From Acidobacteriota bacterium (GTDB lineage: Bacteria > Acidobacteriota > Terriglobia > Acidiferrales > UBA7541), in NCBI GenBank assembly GCA_003223295.1, contig QHYM01000122.1, positions 1 to 37,309 of the forward strand: a stretch of DNA of 37,309 nucleotides, read 5' to 3'. Position 1 is the first letter of the stretch. Every line of letters starts with the position of its first letter. The notes beneath the pieces are model-generated. The model did no database searches and was not told the DNA's origin. It saw nothing but the letters and a program-made list of their open reading frames with translations. Of this stretch, positions 23,633 to 33,413 are shown piece by piece. Both the position numbers and the translations under genes were made by a program.

Positions 23633-24415
23633 ATGTTGCCCGCACAGAATGCTTCCCGGTCACGAATTCCTAAGATGATGATGCTGCTGTTTATGTTTTA
23701 TATCTCGCTCTTGTTTCTGCTGATGCCCTTGGCTCGGCCACAGCAGCACGACATGCACAACATGCCAGGGATGAAAATGAATGTGCCTGCTGCTCCAGAA
23801 GACCCGGCGCAAGCGGCCAAGCGGCTAGCGGACAAGCAAGAGAGCGAATTCAATCATCACTTGGCTGGATTGTTCGTCATCTTAGCGGGAGCTTTCATCC
23901 TCGCGGAGAGCCACCTCGTCACCCGTTTGCCGGTGGTGCGTTATGCTTGGTCTACGTGCTTTCTGGCGGCTGGCCTCTTTGTTCTATTCTATAGCGATAC
24001 CGAGATCTGGCCCTTTGGTCCTCAGAGTCCTTGGTATGCAATCACCCACAATGTCGAGGACTTACAGCACAAGATCTTCTCTATCATTCTTTTGGCGCTG
24101 GGATACGTTGAATTTCAAAGAGCGCGAGGGCGATTGAAATCCCCATGGGCTGCCTGGTTTTTTCCTGTAGTAGGTGGCGCGGGCGCTATTTTGCTGCTGT
24201 TTCACGTTCACAGCGGCGATATGCAGTCACCCCACGCTATGGAAAGCATGGAGCGCATCCAGAGACAGCACCATTGGTTCGCAAGCACGGGGTTAGGAGT
24301 GGCACTGGCGAACGGATTAGCTGAAACATCACAGAAGTGGCAGCAATTCTTCAGAAAAGTATGGCCCGCGTTATTGATCATTCTTGGCGTCCTGCTGGTT
24401 TTATATAAGGAATAG
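23633..24415 (+). CDS. Polytopic membrane protein with His/Met-rich segment
   Basis: A 260-residue inner-membrane protein. A first hydrophobic helix (about 15-35) is followed by a His/Met-rich stretch (QQHDMHNMPGMKM) that could bind copper or a similar metal on the outside. Five or six more spans follow (about 77-93, 101-121, 144-160, 172-192, 218-236, 242-258) with conserved-looking His residues in loops (EFNHHLAG, ITHNVEDLQHK, FHVHSGDM, QRQHHWFAS). I recognise no named family; it loosely recalls copper-handling membrane proteins. It is under a perfect CTG box and precedes the 24516 gene by 100 bp. Confidence 0.72.
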   Translation: MLPAQNASRSRIPKMMMLLFMFYISLLFLLMPLARPQQHDMHNMPGMKMNVPAAPEDPAQAAKRLADKQESEFNHHLAGLFVILAGAFILAESHLVTRLPVVRYAWSTCFLAAGLFVLFYSDTEIWPFGPQSPWYAITHNVEDLQHKIFSIILLALGYVEFQRARGRLKSPWAAWFFPVVGGAGAILLLFHVHSGDMQSPHAMESMERIQRQHHWFASTGLGVALANGLAETSQKWQQFFRKVWPALLIILGVLLVLYKE

Positions 24416-24515
24416 TGGTTTCTTGAGCCGCGCATCCATTGGAGGAGAAGGCGCGTGGGCCACACAGTTTACGCCGCCTGCAGTCCTATCCACCAGGTAG
24501 CATTCAACGAAGGTG

Positions 24516-25217
24516 ATGACCGTGCCATTCAACTTCACAGAAGCCGAACCTCCGGTTTCCATTCCCAAGCGGGTTTACGAGATCAGAGCGTTCCTTCTTT
24601 TTCTCGTATCTGTCCTCATGCTAGCTGCACTCCCCATCCGGGCCGGTACAAAAATTGTTCACCGTTGGGTTCTCACCGATCAACCCATGCCGCAGCTCCA
24701 GAAGATTCTTGTCATCGGAGTCTTGGAAAACTACCTCATACGCCAGGAACTTGAAGATGAAATGGAGAGGCTGCTCGCCAAATCTGGCGTCCAAGGCATC
24801 AGGAGCCACATGGTCCTGCCGCCCCGCAACGAACTGATGGAGGGTGAACTCAAAGAGCGCATCAAAGAAAACGATTTTGATGGCGTCCTTGTCATCAGGC
24901 CAAAGGCCATGCGCAAGGAAACCAAAGAAGTAGTCACAAGCCTCGGCGCCCGCTTTTATATGCCTCCTGCGGCCTACTACAATTTCTGGCCATATTGGAA
25001 CATGGCTTGGGGCCAGGCCTACCCAACCAGTTCCTCTGTTAAGGAATACACTTACGTCAGCACGGAGTTCAATCTCTACAACACGAAGGACGAAAAACTC
25101 CTTTGGAGCGGAGAAACAGAAAGCGCCTATTCCAAGAACTTCGGGAAGTTGGCAAGGGAATATGCCAGAGCGCTGGTCACGCAGCTAAAAAAAGACAAAG
25201 TGATAGGAACGAAATGA
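24516..25217 (+). CDS. Conserved exported protein of unknown function
   Basis: A 233-residue protein with one N-terminal hydrophobic segment (about 25-44) acting as signal or anchor. The mature part has alternating strands and helices: KILVIGVLENYLIRQELEDEM, DFDGVLVIRP, then EFNLYNTKDEKLLWSGETES near the C-terminus. The last motif is typical of DUF4136-like and related lipoprotein families (a strand, NLYD/N, then LLW-G), but the match is by eye only. ATG 24516 directly follows GTG 24513, either of which could be used. It has no CTG box of its own, so it is probably co-transcribed with 23633-24415. The 25218-25490 gap holds a small hairpin (25235-25255) and one degenerate dyad. Confidence 0.68.
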   Translation: MTVPFNFTEAEPPVSIPKRVYEIRAFLLFLVSVLMLAALPIRAGTKIVHRWVLTDQPMPQLQKILVIGVLENYLIRQELEDEMERLLAKSGVQGIRSHMVLPPRNELMEGELKERIKENDFDGVLVIRPKAMRKETKEVVTSLGARFYMPPAAYYNFWPYWNMAWGQAYPTSSSVKEYTYVSTEFNLYNTKDEKLLWSGETESAYSKNFGKLAREYARALVTQLKKDKVIGTK

Positions 25218-25485
25218 GGTCGGAGACACCGTAAAAGAGGGTTTGCGAGCCTCTTGGGATGGCGGAGCCGACCTGTTAGGCAGGATGCTTTTTCCTCGGC
25301 AATCCAGCCGGTTGGTACGCGCGGGCATTTCTGCCCGGGTTCGGGGTTGGGCCGACTCCGCGCGGTCGAGAATGGTCTTGCCTCGGAATTCCCCGAAACT
25401 GTCAAACCATACAGGGACGGCGTGCGATGCGCCAATGGACTCCATGACCCAGGAGTGCGTCGGCACTCGATTCGTACGGCTCCTC

Positions 25486-25536
25486 GCCTACTGTCGATTG
25501 TGACAGTAGGCGTTGGCCCCCCATTCCGCCGATATT
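25486..25536 (+). promoter_or_regulatory. Extended CTG-box promoter of the OmpA gene
   Basis: CTGTCGATTGTGACAG (25491-25506) lies inside longer perfect arms, GCCTACTGTC (25486-25495) and GACAGTAGGC (25502-25511). The hexamer GATATT (25531-25536) is at offset 25. The ATG at 25578 follows. Confidence 0.65.
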
Positions 25537-25577
25537 TTCCTGTGCCCAGCTATTTGCGGGTCGCAAGCGAGACTCCT

Positions 25578-27086
25578 ATGGACCATAAGAAAATTCTTTT
25601 CTGCTCTTTAGTTCTATCTCTGACGGCCGGCACAGCCGCGGCGCAGTCGCAGGATAAGGTGCCGGACTCCAACTCGGTCAGCAGATCCGTCAAAGCAATC
25701 GGCTATAAGGTCGGCGGTGGCAATACCAAAGTCGATCTAAACGGCACAGACTTGATGGCTCAAGCCATGGGAGAGGCAAGAGTCGAGGCGAAGCCAGGCG
25801 CAACGAATATCGAGATCTCACTGAAAAACATGACGGAGCCGTCGAAGCTGGGCGCCGAGTTCCTGACCTACGTGCTCTGGGTAGTTACTCCCGACGGACG
25901 CACCGGCAACACCGGCGAGCTCCTCATCAACAAAAACGGGGAAGCGAAGCTCAACGCGACCACGCCCGCGCAGACGTTCGCTATGCTCATTACCGCCGAG
26001 CCATATTTTGCCGTGCGTGTTCCCAGCGAGATGGTTGTCCTGGAAAACGAGATCCGCAAAAGCACAAAGGGACAAATCTTCCCAGTCAATGATTTCAAGC
26101 TAATGAAGCGGGGCCAGTATGAAAAGTTGGGAAACCCGCTGGCAATGACTCCTGATCTCGAGCATGTTCCGCTGCAAGTCTACGAAGCACGCAACGCCGT
26201 GGACATTGCCAAGTCTCGCGGGGCCGAGAAGGATGCCCCCGAAATCTTTACAAAAGCCACCGCCAGTTGGCAAATGACGGAAAACGCCCTGACTGGTAAG
26301 GCGGACAAGAAAGAGATCATGTCCATGGCCCGGCAGGCGATACAATTTGCCGAGGACGCGCGTGCGCTCGCCGCGCAACGCCAGGAAGAAGCGCGTATTG
26401 CTGCGGAGAGAGAAGCGGCCGCCGCCAAGGCCAAGGCGGAGGCGGAAGCCAAGGCTGCTGAGGAGGCTGCGGAAGCTAAACGTAAGACCGACGAAGAGGC
26501 CAAACGTCAGGCTGAGCTGGCCGCCGCAAAGCAGGCACAAATGAAGGCGGAGGCAGACGCGGCAGCCATCAAAGCCAAAGCGGAAGAGGATGCCCTGAAG
26601 GCAAAAGAAGAAGCAGCTCGCGCCGACGCCGAACGCGCCCGCCAAGCGGCGACCACATTACGCACTCAACTGCTCGAACAATTCAACCGCATTCTGGAAA
26701 CCCGTGACACGCCGCGTGGGCTCGTTGTCAACATGGGGGACGTGCTGTTCGATTTTGGCAAATATGATCTTCGCCCGGAGGCGAGAGAGAAATTGGCTAA
26801 ACTATCGGGCATTATCCTGGCGCATCCCGGCTTGAACCTTGGCATCGAAGGGCACACCGACAATGTCGGCAGCGACGAGGTTAATCAAAAGCTTTCTGAG
26901 CAGCGCGCGGAATCGGTGCGCAGCTATCTTAATGAGCAGGGGCTGGCACAAACGAACGTGACGGCGCGCGGCTTCGGCAAATCCATGCCTGTTGTCGATA
27001 ATTCGACTCCCGCAAACAGGCAAAAGAATCGTCGAGTGGAAATTGTGGTCTCCGGCGAAGTGATCGGGGTAATGATCGGGATATAG
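25578..27086 (+). CDS. OmpA-family peptidoglycan-associated protein with long helical spacer
   Basis: A 502-residue exported protein. The signal peptide (about 1-22) ends GTAAAQ. A beta-rich domain (about 30-165) is followed by a helical region (about 200-360) rich in Ala, Lys and Glu, including a near-perfect AEAEAKAAEEAAEAKRK run. The C-terminal OmpA domain (about 375-495) has VLFDFGKYDLRPEAREKLAKL, IEGHTDNVGSD, LSEQRAESVRSYL and NRQKNRRVEIVV. It should bind peptidoglycan, with the long helix spanning the periplasm. I start at ATG 25578: an upstream in-frame extension to 25254 runs through the promoter dyad and has no signal peptide. It is monocistronic as far as can be seen. The coding end is followed by a short hairpin without a T-run. 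Confidence 0.87.
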   Translation: MDHKKILFCSLVLSLTAGTAAAQSQDKVPDSNSVSRSVKAIGYKVGGGNTKVDLNGTDLMAQAMGEARVEAKPGATNIEISLKNMTEPSKLGAEFLTYVLWVVTPDGRTGNTGELLINKNGEAKLNATTPAQTFAMLITAEPYFAVRVPSEMVVLENEIRKSTKGQIFPVNDFKLMKRGQYEKLGNPLAMTPDLEHVPLQVYEARNAVDIAKSRGAEKDAPEIFTKATASWQMTENALTGKADKKEIMSMARQAIQFAEDARALAAQRQEEARIAAEREAAAAKAKAEAEAKAAEEAAEAKRKTDEEAKRQAELAAAKQAQMKAEADAAAIKAKAEEDALKAKEEAARADAERARQAATTLRTQLLEQFNRILETRDTPRGLVVNMGDVLFDFGKYDLRPEAREKLAKLSGIILAHPGLNLGIEGHTDNVGSDEVNQKLSEQRAESVRSYLNEQGLAQTNVTARGFGKSMPVVDNSTPANRQKNRRVEIVVSGEVIGVMIGI

Positions 27087-27261
27087 CTTCGATATTTCGT
27101 CGAAACACTCTGTGATCTAGCACCCGGTGTAACCACACCCGTTCTCCTGTCAGGCGATTGAGTTTGCGGCTTGCAGGAAGGCCGGAAAATACCTTCCGGC
27201 GATCGCCGCGATCTTCAGCGTGAGAGCAAAGCAATCCTCGACGGGAAGTGAACGCTAGCAC

Positions 27262-27306
27262 CTGCTAGTTTTGACAGTTCCAGCAGATCAGGCAGGCCAC
27301 TACTAT
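27262..27306 (+). promoter_or_regulatory. CTG-box promoter of the RND efflux operon
   Basis: CTGCTAGTTTTGACAG (27262-27277) is followed by TACTAT (27301-27306), offset 24. Transcription would begin near 27313, ahead of the membrane-fusion gene. The flank TTTTGACAGTTCCAGC is shared with the box at 20068. Confidence 0.68.
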
Positions 27307-27425
27307 CCTCGGGCGGTGAGCGCCTATAGTCGTTTGCCCACGCGCTTGCGGCTCCAGATCTCGTGTCTCCGAGTCCAGGGGGCACTGAAAAATTGGGGAG
27401 CCGGAGACCTTGCGGAGCGTGCGCT

Positions 27426-28637
27426 ATGAAAACTAAGCCATTACCATTCGCTCTAGCCCTTTTGGCCCAGACAATATGGTTGTCTGGATGCGAGACAAAT
27501 CAGCAGGCTGCGCCGGCTCCCCCGCCCGTAGAATTCGTCGAAGTCACCCAAAAAGATGTGCCCGTCAGCAAAGAATGGGTGGCAACGCTGGATGGATTTG
27601 TTAATGCTCAGATTCGCGCCCAGGTAAAGGGTCTTCTCGTTAAGCAAAGCTATACAAATGGCGCATTTATTAGTAAAGACTCTGCCCTCTTCGAGATAGA
27701 TCCGAGGCCCTTTCAGGCAGCGCTTGACCAAGCCAGCGCGAACCTGGATCAAGCAAAGGCGAACCTTCAGCGAGCTGAAGCGCAGTTCGGCAAGACAGAG
27801 TTGGACGTTACACGCTATACGCCTCTGGCTAAGGAAAGCGCCATCAGTCAGCAGGAACTGGACGATGCCATCCAGGCTAACCTCGGAGCAAAGGCCCAGG
27901 TGGAGCAGGCAAAGGCAGCCATCGCGTCTGCCCGCGCTGCAGAGGAGTCAGCCAAACTAGATCTCAGCTTCACAAAGATAATTTCTCCCATTAATGGCGT
28001 TGCCGCCATCGCTACGGCGCAGATCGGCGACTTCGTGAGCCCCTCCGGAGAGCCTCTAACCGCGGTATCGACGATCAATCCGATTCTCGTGAACTTCACG
28101 GCAAGCGAGCAAGAGTATCTGAACGCGATGAAGCAGGCAGCTGCTTTGGGCGGTGGCGAGCACGCGATCTTGAACCGGCTGGAATGGCAACTGCGCTTAT
28201 CAGATGGATCTACCTACCCACACAAAGGCCACTTTTATGCTCTTGATCGCCAAGTGGACGTGAGAACCGGAGCAATTCTCGTAAAAGTCGAATTCCCTAA
28301 TCCTGGAAATGTGCTTCGCCCGGGCGGCTTCGGAAATATCAGCACGGTGGTCAGAGTTCAAAAAAACGCTTTGCTTATTCCGCAACGAGCCGTCAATGAG
28401 CTACAAGGCGGGTATCTCGTGGCGGTGATCGGCAAGGACAACAAAGTGAACATTCGTCCGATCAAAGTGGGGCCTAGAGTCGACACCATGTGGATTGTGG
28501 ATGAAGGTCTGAAGCCGGGAGACCGAATCGTCGCGGAAGGCGTGCAAAAGGTGCGCGAAGGGATGGAAGTTCAACCGAAGCCGTTCCAGCAAGGATCAGC
28601 AACAGAGCGTACAAAAATGGCGAGCAGCACCCCATAA
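27426..28637 (+). CDS. RND efflux membrane-fusion lipoprotein (HlyD/AcrA family)
   Basis: The periplasmic adaptor of a tripartite efflux pump. A lipobox (IWLSGC, Cys22) anchors it in the inner membrane. The mature protein has the usual order: a beta strand ([17 protein letters not shown]), lipoyl half ([34 protein letters not shown]), helical hairpin (about 100-180), second lipoyl half ([16 protein letters not shown]) and beta-barrel/MP domain with RPGGFGNIS and [15 protein letters not shown] 27426 gives a proper lipoprotein signal; a GTG at 27363 would bury it. It is 10 bp before the permease, so the operon is tight. HAE1-type substrates (drugs or hydrophobic compounds) are likely but not proven. 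Confidence 0.93.
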   Translation: MKTKPLPFALALLAQTIWLSGCETNQQAAPAPPPVEFVEVTQKDVPVSKEWVATLDGFVNAQIRAQVKGLLVKQSYTNGAFISKDSALFEIDPRPFQAALDQASANLDQAKANLQRAEAQFGKTELDVTRYTPLAKESAISQQELDDAIQANLGAKAQVEQAKAAIASARAAEESAKLDLSFTKIISPINGVAAIATAQIGDFVSPSGEPLTAVSTINPILVNFTASEQEYLNAMKQAAALGGGEHAILNRLEWQLRLSDGSTYPHKGHFYALDRQVDVRTGAILVKVEFPNPGNVLRPGGFGNISTVVRVQKNALLIPQRAVNELQGGYLVAVIGKDNKVNIRPIKVGPRVDTMWIVDEGLKPGDRIVAEGVQKVREGMEVQPKPFQQGSATERTKMASSTP

Positions 28638-28647
28638 GAGCTACTTC

Positions 28648-31600
28648 GTGTACAAATTTTTTATAAACCGGCCCATCGTCTCCATGGTGATTTCAATCAT
28701 CATGGTTATCGTTGGTATCGTCGCCATGTTGAGCCTGCCCACTGCACAGTTCCCTAACATTACGCCTCCGGAAGTTCAGGTGAAGGCCACCTATGTGGGT
28801 GCCGACGCCCAAACTGTAGAGCAGTCCGTAGCTACACCCATCGAGCAGCAAATGAGCGGTGTGGACAACATGAACTACATGTATTCCAACAACGCCAACA
28901 ATGGGCAGCTAACGCTCACTGTGAACTTCGACGTGAAAACTGATCCGAACACAGATCAGATTCTCGCTCAAATGCGCCAGAACCAGGCAGCCTCGCAACT
29001 TCCAGTGGAAGTCAACAGCTACGGCGTAACCGTTCAGAAATCCACCGCCGCCCCTCTCATGTTGTTCGACCTGTACTCTCCGAACGGCACTTATGACTCC
29101 GAATTCCTGGCGAATTATGCCTACATCAATCTTAACGACCAACTGACTCGGGTGGCAGGGATCGCCAGCGTATCCGTCTTTGGCGCGGGTCAATATGCCA
29201 TGCGTTTTTGGGTCAAGCCCGATCAACTGGCTAAGCTGCAAATCACTGTTCCTGAAATCATCAATGCGATTCAGACGCAAAACAATGTCAATCCGGCGGG
29301 GCAAATCGGCAGCGAACCTGTTCCCCTGGGCCAGGAATATACCTACACCGTTCGTTCGCAGGGCCGCCTTACCACGGAGGAAGAGTTCGGCAACATCGTG
29401 ATTCGCGCCAAGACCGACGGTTCCATCGTACGTTTGAAAGATGTTGCGCGCGTACAGCTCGGCGCCCAAGTCTATAACCTGCAAGGAAGGTTAGATGGCA
29501 AGCCAGCAGCCGTCGTTGCCATTTACCAGCTTCCTGGATCTAACGCCATCGCCGCCGCTAAAGGCGCGAAAGCTCTTATGGCAGAGGCGAGAAAACGCTT
29601 TCCACCAGGCCTCGACTATGTCGTTGCACTGGACACTACTCTCCCGGTTACCGAAGGAATTGTGGAGATCGAGCACACTTTGGTGGAAGCTCTGGTCCTT
29701 GTAATTCTTGTGGTCTACCTATTTCTGCAAGGCTGGCGGGCCACGTTAATTCCCTTGCTGGCTGTGCCGGTGTCACTGATTGGGACCTTTGCTCTTTTTC
29801 CGCTTTTGGGCTTTTCCATCAATACACTTTCGCTCTTCGGCTTGGTGCTTGCCATTGGCTTGGTTGTGGACGATGCCATCGTTGTAGTCGAGGCCGTTGA
29901 GCACCACATCGAACATGGGCTATCGGCGAAAGAGGCTTCCTTCAAAGCGATGGAAGAAGTCTCCAGTCCGGTGATCGGCATCGCCGTCATCCTATCCGCA
30001 GTATTCATTCCCACAGCTTTCATCCCGGGGATCACCGGACGGCTCTACCAGCAGTTCGCTGTAACGATTGCAGTCTCCGTGTTGCTTTCCGCGTTCAATG
30101 CCTTAACCCTTAGTCCGGCTCTTTCTGCCCTTTTACTTCGACCGAAAAAACCGGCACGAGGGCCTCTCGGCAAGTTCTTCGCATGGTTCAACCGGGTATT
30201 TGGTCGCGCCACGGATGGCTACGTCCGTTGGTGCGGAGTATTGATCCACAAGATGGGATTCAGCCTGATCATACTCCTGGGTTTCACTGTCCTGGCAGGG
30301 TGGTTTGGCATGAAGCTACCCACTAGTTTTCTCCCCGACGAGGACCAGGGCTATGTCTTTGTGGCATTGCAGTTGCCCGATGCCTCTTCCCTTCAACGCA
30401 CGAGCTTGACTGCTAAAAAAGTCGAGGACATTTTGCTTAAGACGGATGGCGTCAATCATGTGACAAGCGTCGTCGGCTATAACATGATCAGCGGAGCACA
30501 GAATACGTTCAGTTGCTTCTTTTGGGTCACACTCAAGGAATGGGGTGAGCGCAAAACCGCCGAGGAGCAGTATGCGGCTATCAGAGCTCACCTAAATGCA
30601 GATCTGCGGCAACTTCCGGCGGGCGTGTCTATCGCATTCTCGCCTCCGGCAATCCCCGGCGTTGGGACTTCGGGTGGGGTGACCTTCATGCTCGAAGATC
30701 GTGCGGGACATGACGTCAGCTTCCTCGCCAAGAATGTGGATACGTTCATGCAGGCCGCGCGCAAACGTCCTGAGTTGGCCTCTGTATTTACTACCATGTT
30801 GCCTTCGGTTCCGCAGGTCTTTGTCAACGTTGAGCGGGACAAGGTTCTGGCTCAAGGTGTCAATCTGAGTGACGTGTACAAAACTTTTCAAGCCTTCATG
30901 GGAGGCGCGTTCATCAATTACTTCAACCGCTTCGGCCGCCAGTGGCAAGTTTACATTCAAGCCGAGGGTGACTATCGGACCCGGGCCGAGAATTTGGGCC
31001 AGTTTTACGTTCGCAATAGCGCCGGCGGCATGGTGCCCCTGTCCGCAGTGATTTCGATTGATCACCGGGTGGGCCCTGAATTCACGTTGCGATACAACCT
31101 GTTTCGGTGCGCACAAATCAATGCCAGCGCTAATACCGGTTACAGCTCTGCTCAGGCTATGGCAGCAATGGAGGAAGTCTTTGCACAGACCATGCCGCCA
31201 GATATGGGCTTTGATTACCTCGGCATGTCTTACCAGGAGAAGAAGGCTCAGCAAGGCGTGCCGCCTGCCGTTATCTTCGGTTTCTCGTTTCTTTTTTGTT
31301 TTTTGATTCTCGCGGCGCTTTACGAGAGTTGGACTCTTCCGTTTAGCGTGCTCCTGAGTGTACCAATCGCTGTCTTTGGAGCATTTGCCAGTCTCTATCT
31401 TCGTCGGCTCACCAGCTTCTCTTTCGAGAACAACGTCTATGCACAAATCGGGCTGATTATGTTGATCGGCCTTGCCGCTAAGAACGCCATCCTCATCGTG
31501 GAGTTTGCTAAAGCTGGGCACGAAAAAGGTCAGTCGCTCCTCGATGCCGCACTCGAAGGCGCCAAGCTTCGGCTGCGCCCCATTCTAATGACCTCTTTCG

Positions 31601-31830
31601 CATTCATTCTGGGGTGCGTCCCGCTGTGGAGAGCAAGCGGTTCAGGTGCCGTATCTCGTCAGGTCATGGGCACAGCAGTTGTCGGAGGAATGACCGCTGC
31701 GAGTGCGATCGCCATCTTCATTATCCCTGCACTGTTCTACTTGGTTGAAAAACTCGGCGGGGCAAAGCATGAAGCGAAATTGCCTATTGGTGCCACTCCG
31801 CAGCCGGGGCATGCTGCAGGCGATGACTAG
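28648..31830 (+). CDS. RND efflux permease, HAE1 (AcrB-like) family
   Basis: The proton-driven inner-membrane pump of the tripartite system; 1060 residues, normal for the family. It starts with GTG ([20 protein letters not shown], first membrane helix). The proton-relay Asp pair is seen in TM4 ([14 protein letters not shown], about residues 405-415) and the Lys in TM10 in [15 protein letters not shown]. The porter-domain loops ([29 protein letters not shown]) and the second half repeat are intact. Homology to multidrug pumps is clear, but the exact substrate is not visible. No internal stop or frameshift is seen. Confidence 0.95.
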   Translation: MYKFFINRPIVSMVISIIMVIVGIVAMLSLPTAQFPNITPPEVQVKATYVGADAQTVEQSVATPIEQQMSGVDNMNYMYSNNANNGQLTLTVNFDVKTDPNTDQILAQMRQNQAASQLPVEVNSYGVTVQKSTAAPLMLFDLYSPNGTYDSEFLANYAYINLNDQLTRVAGIASVSVFGAGQYAMRFWVKPDQLAKLQITVPEIINAIQTQNNVNPAGQIGSEPVPLGQEYTYTVRSQGRLTTEEEFGNIVIRAKTDGSIVRLKDVARVQLGAQVYNLQGRLDGKPAAVVAIYQLPGSNAIAAAKGAKALMAEARKRFPPGLDYVVALDTTLPVTEGIVEIEHTLVEALVLVILVVYLFLQGWRATLIPLLAVPVSLIGTFALFPLLGFSINTLSLFGLVLAIGLVVDDAIVVVEAVEHHIEHGLSAKEASFKAMEEVSSPVIGIAVILSAVFIPTAFIPGITGRLYQQFAVTIAVSVLLSAFNALTLSPALSALLLRPKKPARGPLGKFFAWFNRVFGRATDGYVRWCGVLIHKMGFSLIILLGFTVLAGWFGMKLPTSFLPDEDQGYVFVALQLPDASSLQRTSLTAKKVEDILLKTDGVNHVTSVVGYNMISGAQNTFSCFFWVTLKEWGERKTAEEQYAAIRAHLNADLRQLPAGVSIAFSPPAIPGVGTSGGVTFMLEDRAGHDVSFLAKNVDTFMQAARKRPELASVFTTMLPSVPQVFVNVERDKVLAQGVNLSDVYKTFQAFMGGAFINYFNRFGRQWQVYIQAEGDYRTRAENLGQFYVRNSAGGMVPLSAVISIDHRVGPEFTLRYNLFRCAQINASANTGYSSAQAMAAMEEVFAQTMPPDMGFDYLGMSYQEKKAQQGVPPAVIFGFSFLFCFLILAALYESWTLPFSVLLSVPIAVFGAFASLYLRRLTSFSFENNVYAQIGLIMLIGLAAKNAILIVEFAKAGHEKGQSLLDAALEGAKLRLRPILMTSFAFILGCVPLWRASGSGAVSRQVMGTAVVGGMTAASAIAIFIIPALFYLVEKLGGAKHEAKLPIGATPQPGHAAGDD

Positions 31831-31867
31831 TTTTTACAAGATTTGAGATTGTAAGTCTTTAGACGCT

Positions 31868-33337
31868 ATGAAAATGACCGCGACCATCAGCAATCAAAAC
31901 CTGCAGGTCTCCTCTCTTGGCTCCCTGCTAGCTGCTGCTGCGCTGTTTCTGTTGCTACCTGGCTGCGCGGTTGGCCCAAATTACCAGCGTCCGAAGGTAA
32001 GCGTGCCAACGGGATACCGCAGCGCTGAAGCATCAGCTCAACAAGCATCGATTGCCGACCTTCCATGGTGGGAAGTCTTTAAGGACTCACGGCTCAGAGA
32101 ACTCGTGCAAACTGCATTGGCTAATAACTATGACCTGCGGATCGCCGTGACGCGCATCGAGCAATCGCGCCAAATCGCTGCGCAGGCGCGCGCCCAGTAT
32201 TTTCCATTTCTCAATTATGGGGCGACTGCCAGCGACGGTAAGAACGAGTTTGCCGGCGGGGTGGTTCCCAACGAAGGTCAAACGCGCGGTGCCTTTGCTG
32301 CCGCCGCAAGCGTCGCCTGGGAGGCGGACCTCTGGGGTCGCATCCGCCGCGAAAATGAAGCAGTACGTGCTCAGTATCTCGCAACCGAACAAGCCCGGCG
32401 CGCGGTTATGCTGTCTCTTGTCAGCGACGTAGCTCAGGCCTACTTCGAGCTTCTTGACCTGGATCTTCAACTCGATATCGCCAAGCAGACTACAGAATCA
32501 TTCTCGCAAACGGTGAGTCTCTTTACGCACCGCCTCGAAGGCGGAGTGGCTTCCAAGCTGGATACGTCCCGCGCCGAAGCGGCTCATGCCACAGCAGCCG
32601 CAAGCATCCCCGAATTGGAACGCCAGATTGCCCTCAAGGAAAACCAAATCAGCGTGCTGCTTGGAAATAACCCCAGTCCCGTTCCGCATAGTGCCAAACT
32701 TCTCGATCAGGTTGTGCCGCCGGACATTCCCAGCGGCTTGCCCTCCGCTTTGCTCGAGCGTCGTCCAGATATTCTGGCAGCCGAGGAGCAATTACGATCT
32801 GCCAACGCCCAGATTGGCGTTGCCACAGCCAACTTCTTCCCGCGCATCGGTCTGACTGCTCTATTTGGCCGTGCAAGTTCCCCACTCGACTCTTTGTCTT
32901 CGGGCCAGGCTACTGTCTGGAGCGTCGCCGGAAATATTGCCGGTCCGATTTACCAGGGCGGCGCCCTCAGAGCACAAAAGCGCCAAGCCGTTGCTTTTTG
33001 GGAACAATCCAAGTTGCAATACGCGCAGACAGCCCAGCTTGCTTTTCAGGATGTCTCAAACGCCCTGGTCTCGCGGATGAAATACGAGGCCATTCGCGCG
33101 GAGCAGGCCCGCGCCGTGCAAGCCTACCAGGAGTCCGTCAAGGTTTCCCTTCAGCGTTACATCGCTGGCAAGGCCAGTTACTTTGAAGTTCTCGACGCTC
33201 AGTTGCAGCTGTACCCGGCAGAGAATGCTCTCGCGTTTACCGAACTCAACCGGCGCGCAGTCGTCGTGCAGCTTTATAAGGCCCTTGGTGGTGGCTGGAA
33301 TCTGAAGGATCCGGACTGGGTAGGACCCCAGTCCTAG
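31868..33337 (+). CDS. Outer-membrane efflux channel lipoprotein (TolC/NodT family)
   Basis: The outer-membrane exit duct of the pump, 489 residues. The lipobox is LLPGC (Cys33), followed by the NodT/OprM signature AVGPNYQRPKVSVP. Two repeats of the TolC fold are visible: ASIADLPWWEVFKDSRL at the start of the first, and ERRPDILAAEEQLRSANAQIG at the second, with periplasmic coiled-coil helices. It is 37 bp downstream of the permease, completing adaptor, pump, channel in order. The 33338-33413 gap, between this gene and the convergent VWFA gene, has no clear terminator. Confidence 0.94.
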   Translation: MKMTATISNQNLQVSSLGSLLAAAALFLLLPGCAVGPNYQRPKVSVPTGYRSAEASAQQASIADLPWWEVFKDSRLRELVQTALANNYDLRIAVTRIEQSRQIAAQARAQYFPFLNYGATASDGKNEFAGGVVPNEGQTRGAFAAAASVAWEADLWGRIRRENEAVRAQYLATEQARRAVMLSLVSDVAQAYFELLDLDLQLDIAKQTTESFSQTVSLFTHRLEGGVASKLDTSRAEAAHATAAASIPELERQIALKENQISVLLGNNPSPVPHSAKLLDQVVPPDIPSGLPSALLERRPDILAAEEQLRSANAQIGVATANFFPRIGLTALFGRASSPLDSLSSGQATVWSVAGNIAGPIYQGGALRAQKRQAVAFWEQSKLQYAQTAQLAFQDVSNALVSRMKYEAIRAEQARAVQAYQESVKVSLQRYIAGKASYFEVLDAQLQLYPAENALAFTELNRRAVVVQLYKALGGGWNLKDPDWVGPQS

Positions 33338-33413
33338 TGGGCAGATCAAGACGTCTCAGCAAAGTCCCACTGTCACTCTCAAGAAATGAGGATGCCAGCC
33401 AGAATTTATCCGT

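Noticed and set aside
25399-25414. CTGTCAAACCATACAG, a possible eighteenth box
   Set aside because: The right arm has two mismatches and no TA hexamer lies 24-25 bases away on either strand in front of a gene.
25254-25577. Upstream extension of the OmpA gene
   Set aside because: It runs through the extended palindrome and promoter; ATG 25578 begins a proper signal peptide.
27103-27140. Short hairpin after OmpA (TTCGA / TCGAA near 27087-27106)
   Set aside because: A five-base stem without a T-run is too weak to call.
30592-31521. 309-codon frame antisense to the RND permease
   Set aside because: It lies wholly inside a well-conserved gene, lacks family features and is explained by codon bias of the true frame.
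33370-33385. CTGTCACTCT half-site between the convergent RND and VWFA genes
   Set aside because: Only one arm is present and no gene starts nearby.
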